Shown: positions 61,049-64,000 of the stretch, one piece after another | Layout of the letters: each line of letters opens with the position of its first letter | Numbering within the stretch: position 1 is the first letter of the stretch | From: an uncultured Roseiflexaceae bacterium | Lineage (GTDB): Bacteria; Chloroflexota; Chloroflexia; Chloroflexales; Roseiflexaceae | Reading direction: 5' to 3' | Assembly (NCBI GenBank): GCA_937988885.1 | Contig: CALKHR010000201.1 | Span: 1 to 64,000, forward strand | DNA length: 64,000 nucleotides | Position numbers and translations under genes: made by a program | Notes under the pieces: model-generated | The model's database searches: none | Told to the model about the DNA's origin: nothing | What the model saw: the letters and a program-made list of their open reading frames with translations, nothing else

Positions 61049-61726
61049 TCACCTCGCCCCAAAAGGTGCGATCAACAAAGCAATCGGGTTAGCCGCACGC
61101 GAGGGCGGTCGTTCAACCACCTTCGGTCGAGACACCTCAAGGGTAGCAGGGGGCTCTTCCTGCTCTTGCAACAGAGCAGCCAAGCGCTCCTTACCACGGC
61201 GAATATGGCTCTTTACCGTATTCAATGGAATATCGAGCACCTCTGCAATATCATTATACTTCATATCATCGAAGTAGTAGAGGGTCAGGACCAAACGATA
61301 ATGCTCATCCAATTGTTCCAAAGCGCGTCGCACATCATCGCGTAGCTCACGCGAATCCAAGGCAAGCGCGGGATCAGCCCAACGATCATCGTCGGCGACA
61401 CTCGCCAACTCATCTTGGGCATCTTCAGTCGCAGCAGGCATCACAACCGGAACCTGGCGACCACGTCGGCGCAACTCATCGCGCCCTAAATTCACCACAA
61501 GCCGATAAAGCCATGTTGTAAAACGGCTTTCCCCATTATATTGCGGCAATGCGCGGAATAGTCGCACAAATGCCTCTTGCGCTAAATCAGCAGCATCCTC
61601 AGGATTCTTCAGCACGCTCATTGCAATGCTGTAAACATAATGCTGCTGGCTAATGATCAGCTGCGTTAGCGCTTCAGGATCACCGGCCTGTGCTCGGTAA
61701 ATGATATCAGCAGATGGCTCAGCCAC
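61049..61726 (-). CDS. ECF-type RNA polymerase sigma factor
   Basis: Encodes 225 aa from the GTG 8 bases after GAGGAG; a GTG seven codons upstream lacks a site. Region 2 is residues 10-80 (ALTQLIISQQHYVYSIAMSV, then EDAADLAQEAFVRLFRALPQ and TTWLYRLVVNLGRDELRRR). Region 4 near 130-195 (LEQLDEHYRLVLTLYYFDDM, DIAEVLDIPLNTVKSHIRRG) binds the -35 element. A 30-residue Pro-rich tail is extra. The anti-sigma gene follows directly. Target regulon unknown. The promoter region to 61959 contains the half-palindrome TGTCTACTAGACG at 61780. Confidence 0.93.
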   Translation of the reverse strand: MAEPSADIIYRAQAGDPEALTQLIISQQHYVYSIAMSVLKNPEDAADLAQEAFVRLFRALPQYNGESRFTTWLYRLVVNLGRDELRRRGRQVPVVMPAATEDAQDELASVADDDRWADPALALDSRELRDDVRRALEQLDEHYRLVLTLYYFDDMKYNDIAEVLDIPLNTVKSHIRRGKERLAALLQEQEEPPATLEVSRPKVVERPPSRAANPIALLIAPFGAR

Positions 61727-61959
61727 CGTTGTCACTCCTCGTTGCACCGGCCCCCGTGGCGACCGGGCTGCATACGTGCCTGTCTACTAGACGTCCGGAG
61801 TTTCTTTTTTGTTGCAGGGAAATTGTAGCATATTCCACAGCAAATCGTTGGGCAGAAAAGAAGTACCATTTTGACAATCTTCCATCTATTGACCAACACC
61901 ATAGCGCCAACTATAATAACTGCCTATCTTTAATGAATGATATTGCGGAAGGAATGTTC

Positions 61960-62352
61960 ATGCGTATTCTAATAGTAGACGACAACCGCGATATCATTGA
62001 ACTCGTACATCGAGTTTTGGAACTCGAAGGCCATCAAGTTATCATCGCGCGCGACGGGCTAGAAGCGCTCCAACAAGAAGCGGCCACCCAACCCGATCTT
62101 ATAGTTTTAGATGTCAATCTGCCAGTACTTAACGGATGGGAAGTCTGTCAACGCATCAAAGCACGGCGTTCGGTTCCCATCATCTTACTCACTGTGCGTG
62201 GCGAACCTATAGATATCAAAAACAGTCAAGCCGCAGGCGCAGATGATCATCTCCTCAAACCCTTCGACATAACCACCTTTATCGAGTACATCTCGAAATT
62301 CAACAGTGGCTCAAACCCTTCATCAGCGTCATCACAAAACCCACGTCAATAA
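61960..62352 (+). CDS. Single-domain response regulator
   Basis: Encodes 130 aa from the second of two nearby ATG codons, 6 bases after AAGGA. It is only a receiver domain: VDDNRD near residues 7-12, Asp51 in VLDVNLP, Thr near 79 in ILLTVRG and Lys100 in LLKPFD. There is no output domain, so it acts through protein contacts, like CheY or Spo0F. It is divergent from the sigma factor gene. Kinase partner unknown; the hybrid kinase at 43.9 kb with a degenerate receiver would be one candidate. Confidence 0.93.
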   Translation: MRILIVDDNRDIIELVHRVLELEGHQVIIARDGLEALQQEAATQPDLIVLDVNLPVLNGWEVCQRIKARRSVPIILLTVRGEPIDIKNSQAAGADDHLLKPFDITTFIEYISKFNSGSNPSSASSQNPRQ

Positions 62353-62517
62353 CAACTCCCACAAAACAGGGCAACCCACAATACCTCAATCACCAGTGAG
62401 GCAAAAATAACGCGCTCTTGAATCGAAAAAAGTGGAGAAAAAAGGGATCACATGATCGCTGCGGGGATGCAGCGTCGTAGAAAAAAAGAGGGATGGCTGA
62501 TCACGAAAGAGGAGTAC

Positions 62518-62551
62518 ATCGGGCGCGACTGAGCAGCAGTCGCAGCCCGAT
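62518..62551 (-). terminator. Hairpin at the end of rsbT
   Basis: ATCGGGC-GCGACTG-AGCAG-CAGTCGC-A-GCCCGAT forms a 14-bp stem with one bulge, touching the rsbT stop codon. No T run follows on either strand. Confidence 0.55.
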
Positions 62552-62952
62552 CACATCCGCCACTTACGGCAAATAATGGTAGTACCTACACCTTCCTGCG
62601 AACGAATCTCAAACTCGTCCATCAGACGCTTGGCGCCGGGCAAACCCATGCCCATACCACGTGAGGTACTATAACCATCCTGCATAACAAGATCGATACT
62701 GGAAATACCGGGACCCTGATCCTCGCAAATCACTTCGATCCCTCTACGGCCACCACGCTCAACCTCACGCACAGTTACAGTACCTGTACCTGCGTAGAGG
62801 AACACATTACGAGCCAATTCGCTTACGGCGGTAGCAATACGAGCCTGATCGATAGCGCCAAAACCCAACGATTTCGCAGTATCACGGGCGAGCGTCCGGG
62901 CAATGACGATATCAAGGTCGCTGCGGATGACCGCCGCTTTACCCTGCGCCAT
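62551..62952 (-). CDS. rsbT: Serine/threonine kinase of the RsbT type
   Basis: Encodes 133 aa from the ATG 7 bases after GAGGAG; GTG codons just upstream are alternatives. It is a GHKL ATPase fold without a histidine: VSELARNVFLYAG holds the N box, EDQGPGISSIDLVMQDG the G1 box and SRGMGMGLPGAKRLMDEF the G2/ATP lid. RsbT phosphorylates RsbS and, when free, activates a phosphatase. It overlaps the rsbS gene by 14 bases, ensuring equal output. RsbR and RsbX genes are not in the window. Confidence 0.92.
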   Translation of the reverse strand: MAQGKAAVIRSDLDIVIARTLARDTAKSLGFGAIDQARIATAVSELARNVFLYAGTGTVTVREVERGGRRGIEVICEDQGPGISSIDLVMQDGYSTSRGMGMGLPGAKRLMDEFEIRSQEGVGTTIICRKWRM

Positions 62953-63322
62953 CACCACTCTCCTCGACCTGACGCTGCAAAGCCGCCAAGCCCTTCTCTA
63001 GATTCAAAGCTGTGAGGACCCGCGGCAGCTCAAGCCCTAACTCAACTAACGTAATTGCGACAGCGGGCTGCAAACCAGTGATAACAACTCGAGTACCCAT
63101 CAGGCCTGCCATCGAGGCAATGTCGCTGATGAGGCGACCAATAAAGCTATCAACCACGTCCACAGCCGTAAGATCGACGATCAGACCTCGTGCTTTAGTT
63201 TCGTAAATTCGCTGAAGCAGGTCATCTTTAAATTGAACTGCCGACGCATCATGAAGTGCAACTTGAATCGATGCGATCAATACATCGCCGATCTTTAAGA
63301 TTGGAATACGGAGGCTTTCCAA
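62939..63322 (-). CDS. rsbS: STAS-domain antagonist protein RsbS
   Basis: Encodes 127 aa from a TTG start 6 bases after AGGAGG. It is a single STAS domain starting RIPILKIGDVLIASIQVALHD. The phosphorylated serine is Ser59 in DVVDSFIGRLI, the same position as in Bacillus RsbS. In the stressosome RsbS captures RsbT; phosphorylation by RsbT frees the kinase. The rsbS-rsbT order and overlap are conserved. Partners in the window could be the ECF sigma and response regulator genes nearby, which is inference. Confidence 0.93.
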   Translation of the reverse strand: MESLRIPILKIGDVLIASIQVALHDASAVQFKDDLLQRIYETKARGLIVDLTAVDVVDSFIGRLISDIASMAGLMGTRVVITGLQPAVAITLVELGLELPRVLTALNLEKGLAALQRQVEESGDGAG

Positions 63323-63822
63323 TCAGAACCTCCTGCGAGCCTCAACAGCGGCCCAGTATAGTACGGACACAAGAAGGAGTAGTGTAACCAAACCTGGCTG
63401 AGGTTTTTGCATACAAACATACACTGGCCTTATATCACCATTATAGTTCATATGCAATACTTCTGAACCGCAAGAACCAAGAAGCGCCTATCCTTCGAAT
63501 GTTAAGCTGTATAGGTTGCCTATGATAGCCTCCTAAAAGCCCACACACTCCATTGTATAAGTCATGACAACTGCCGTCTATATGACGACAGTCCTATCAT
63601 ACCATAGACATAGCAACTAAGTATTAACCCCAATGGCAATACTACCTAGTACCTTTAAAGTATGAGTACGCCAGCACCTGGTTGGTCTTGAGGTCTACCT
63701 AATCACTTTTCCCTAACATCTTTCATAGTATACCATACTCATGTCGGCGGAACTGATGCTATAATGCAACGAATTGTTGGAGAATACGCAATATACCGAC
63801 TGACCGGTGGGTCAGAAGTTCT
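63323..63822. other. AT-rich intergenic region upstream of rsbS and the NUDIX gene
   Basis: 500 bases between divergent genes. No gene, repeat or clear promoter motif is recognised. It must hold the rsbST promoter on the minus strand. Confidence 0.4.
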
Positions 63823-64000
63823 ATGCACATAATACGAGACTTCACAGCGACCACATTTGTTGTCCATAATGACCAGACCTTGTTGCTCCTCCATCGCAAG
63901 TTGAACAAATGGTTCCCCCCTGGGGGGCATATTGAACCCAATGAGCTCCCTAGTCAAGCTGCGATTCGAGAGGTACGCGAGGAAACAGGTCTTGTTGTGG
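63823..64000 (+). CDS. NUDIX hydrolase, N-terminal part (cut by the window edge)
   Basis: The first 59 codons of a gene that runs off the end. The reading frame starts MHIIRDFTATTFVV and contains the NUDIX box GX5EX7REUXEEXGU as GHIEPNE-x7-REVREETGL, with KWFPPGG before it. Enzymes of this group split a nucleoside diphosphate linked to another group. No strong ribosome site is seen before the ATG, so the start is provisional. Substrate cannot be told from this part. Confidence 0.88.
   Translation, partial: MHIIRDFTATTFVVHNDQTLLLLHRKLNKWFPPGGHIEPNELPSQAAIREVREETGLVV

Overview
The window looks like chromosome of a member of the phylum Chloroflexota, probably class Chloroflexia. This is inferred from gene content: a fused rhamnulose-phosphate aldolase/lactaldehyde dehydrogenase of the kind known from Chloroflexus, a binding lipoprotein with a long Ala/Pro/Thr linker, a PATAN-domain protein, DUF2723 and DRTGG proteins, and RsbS/RsbT. 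Most genes are GC-rich with clear Shine-Dalgarno sites, and GTG or TTG starts are common. The first 2 kb and parts of 14.4-16.7 kb are visibly more AT-rich. No tRNA, rRNA, CRISPR array, transposase or prophage gene was recognised.

Layout. 0-2.1 kb: the C-terminal tip of an RHS polymorphic toxin with small flanking genes that may be immunity genes. 2.3-23.5 kb: an accessory carbohydrate island. It holds a GH3 enzyme, a ChbG/YdjC deacetylase, RhaEW, a DeoR regulator, a GH78 rhamnosidase, a GH172 (DUF2961) protein, a frameshifted Calx-beta surface protein, and a dehydrogenase/dehydratase/aldolase set for sugar acids. A nucleotidyltransferase and an arsR-flavoprotein pair follow. Gaps in this island are filled with several families of hairpin-forming and short repeats that I did not notice to the right of about 23.5 kb. 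23.5-37 kb: guaB behind a possible attenuator, a PATAN protein, DinB, SDR39U1, galT, an ABC exporter with an AttH-like lipoprotein, YceI and a membrane-bound BTAD-type regulator. 37.8-42.4 kb: a complete aapJQMP amino-acid ABC importer. 42.4-58.2 kb: dnaN, a hybrid kinase with a degenerate receiver, glyA, proC, trmJ, an S9 peptidase, a PD-(D/E)XK-like protein, a DUF2723 membrane protein, an FAD monooxygenase, a DRTGG protein and eno. 58.4-64 kb: parAB, an ECF sigma/anti-sigma pair, a single-domain response regulator, rsbS-rsbT and the start of a NUDIX gene.

How the genes work together. The island fits breakdown of rhamnose- and uronate-containing polysaccharide: GH78, GH3 and GH172 release sugars, RhaEW splits rhamnulose-1-phosphate and oxidises the lactaldehyde, and the 16.7-20.1 kb genes look like an oxidative route for a second sugar or uronic acid. 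The DeoR gene has a good promoter with a palindrome at the expected transcription start. The right end concentrates chromosome segregation and stress control (parAB, ECF sigma, RsbST).

Points most worth a second look: an eight-copy repeat array with 54/118-bp spacing; two hairpins whose stems covary; a leucine-rich leader ORF and terminator upstream of guaB; a parA with an in-frame helix-turn-helix extension behind its own promoter; a cluster of DnaA-box-like sites at 9.0 kb; and a nearly leaderless arsR with matching operator-like sites.
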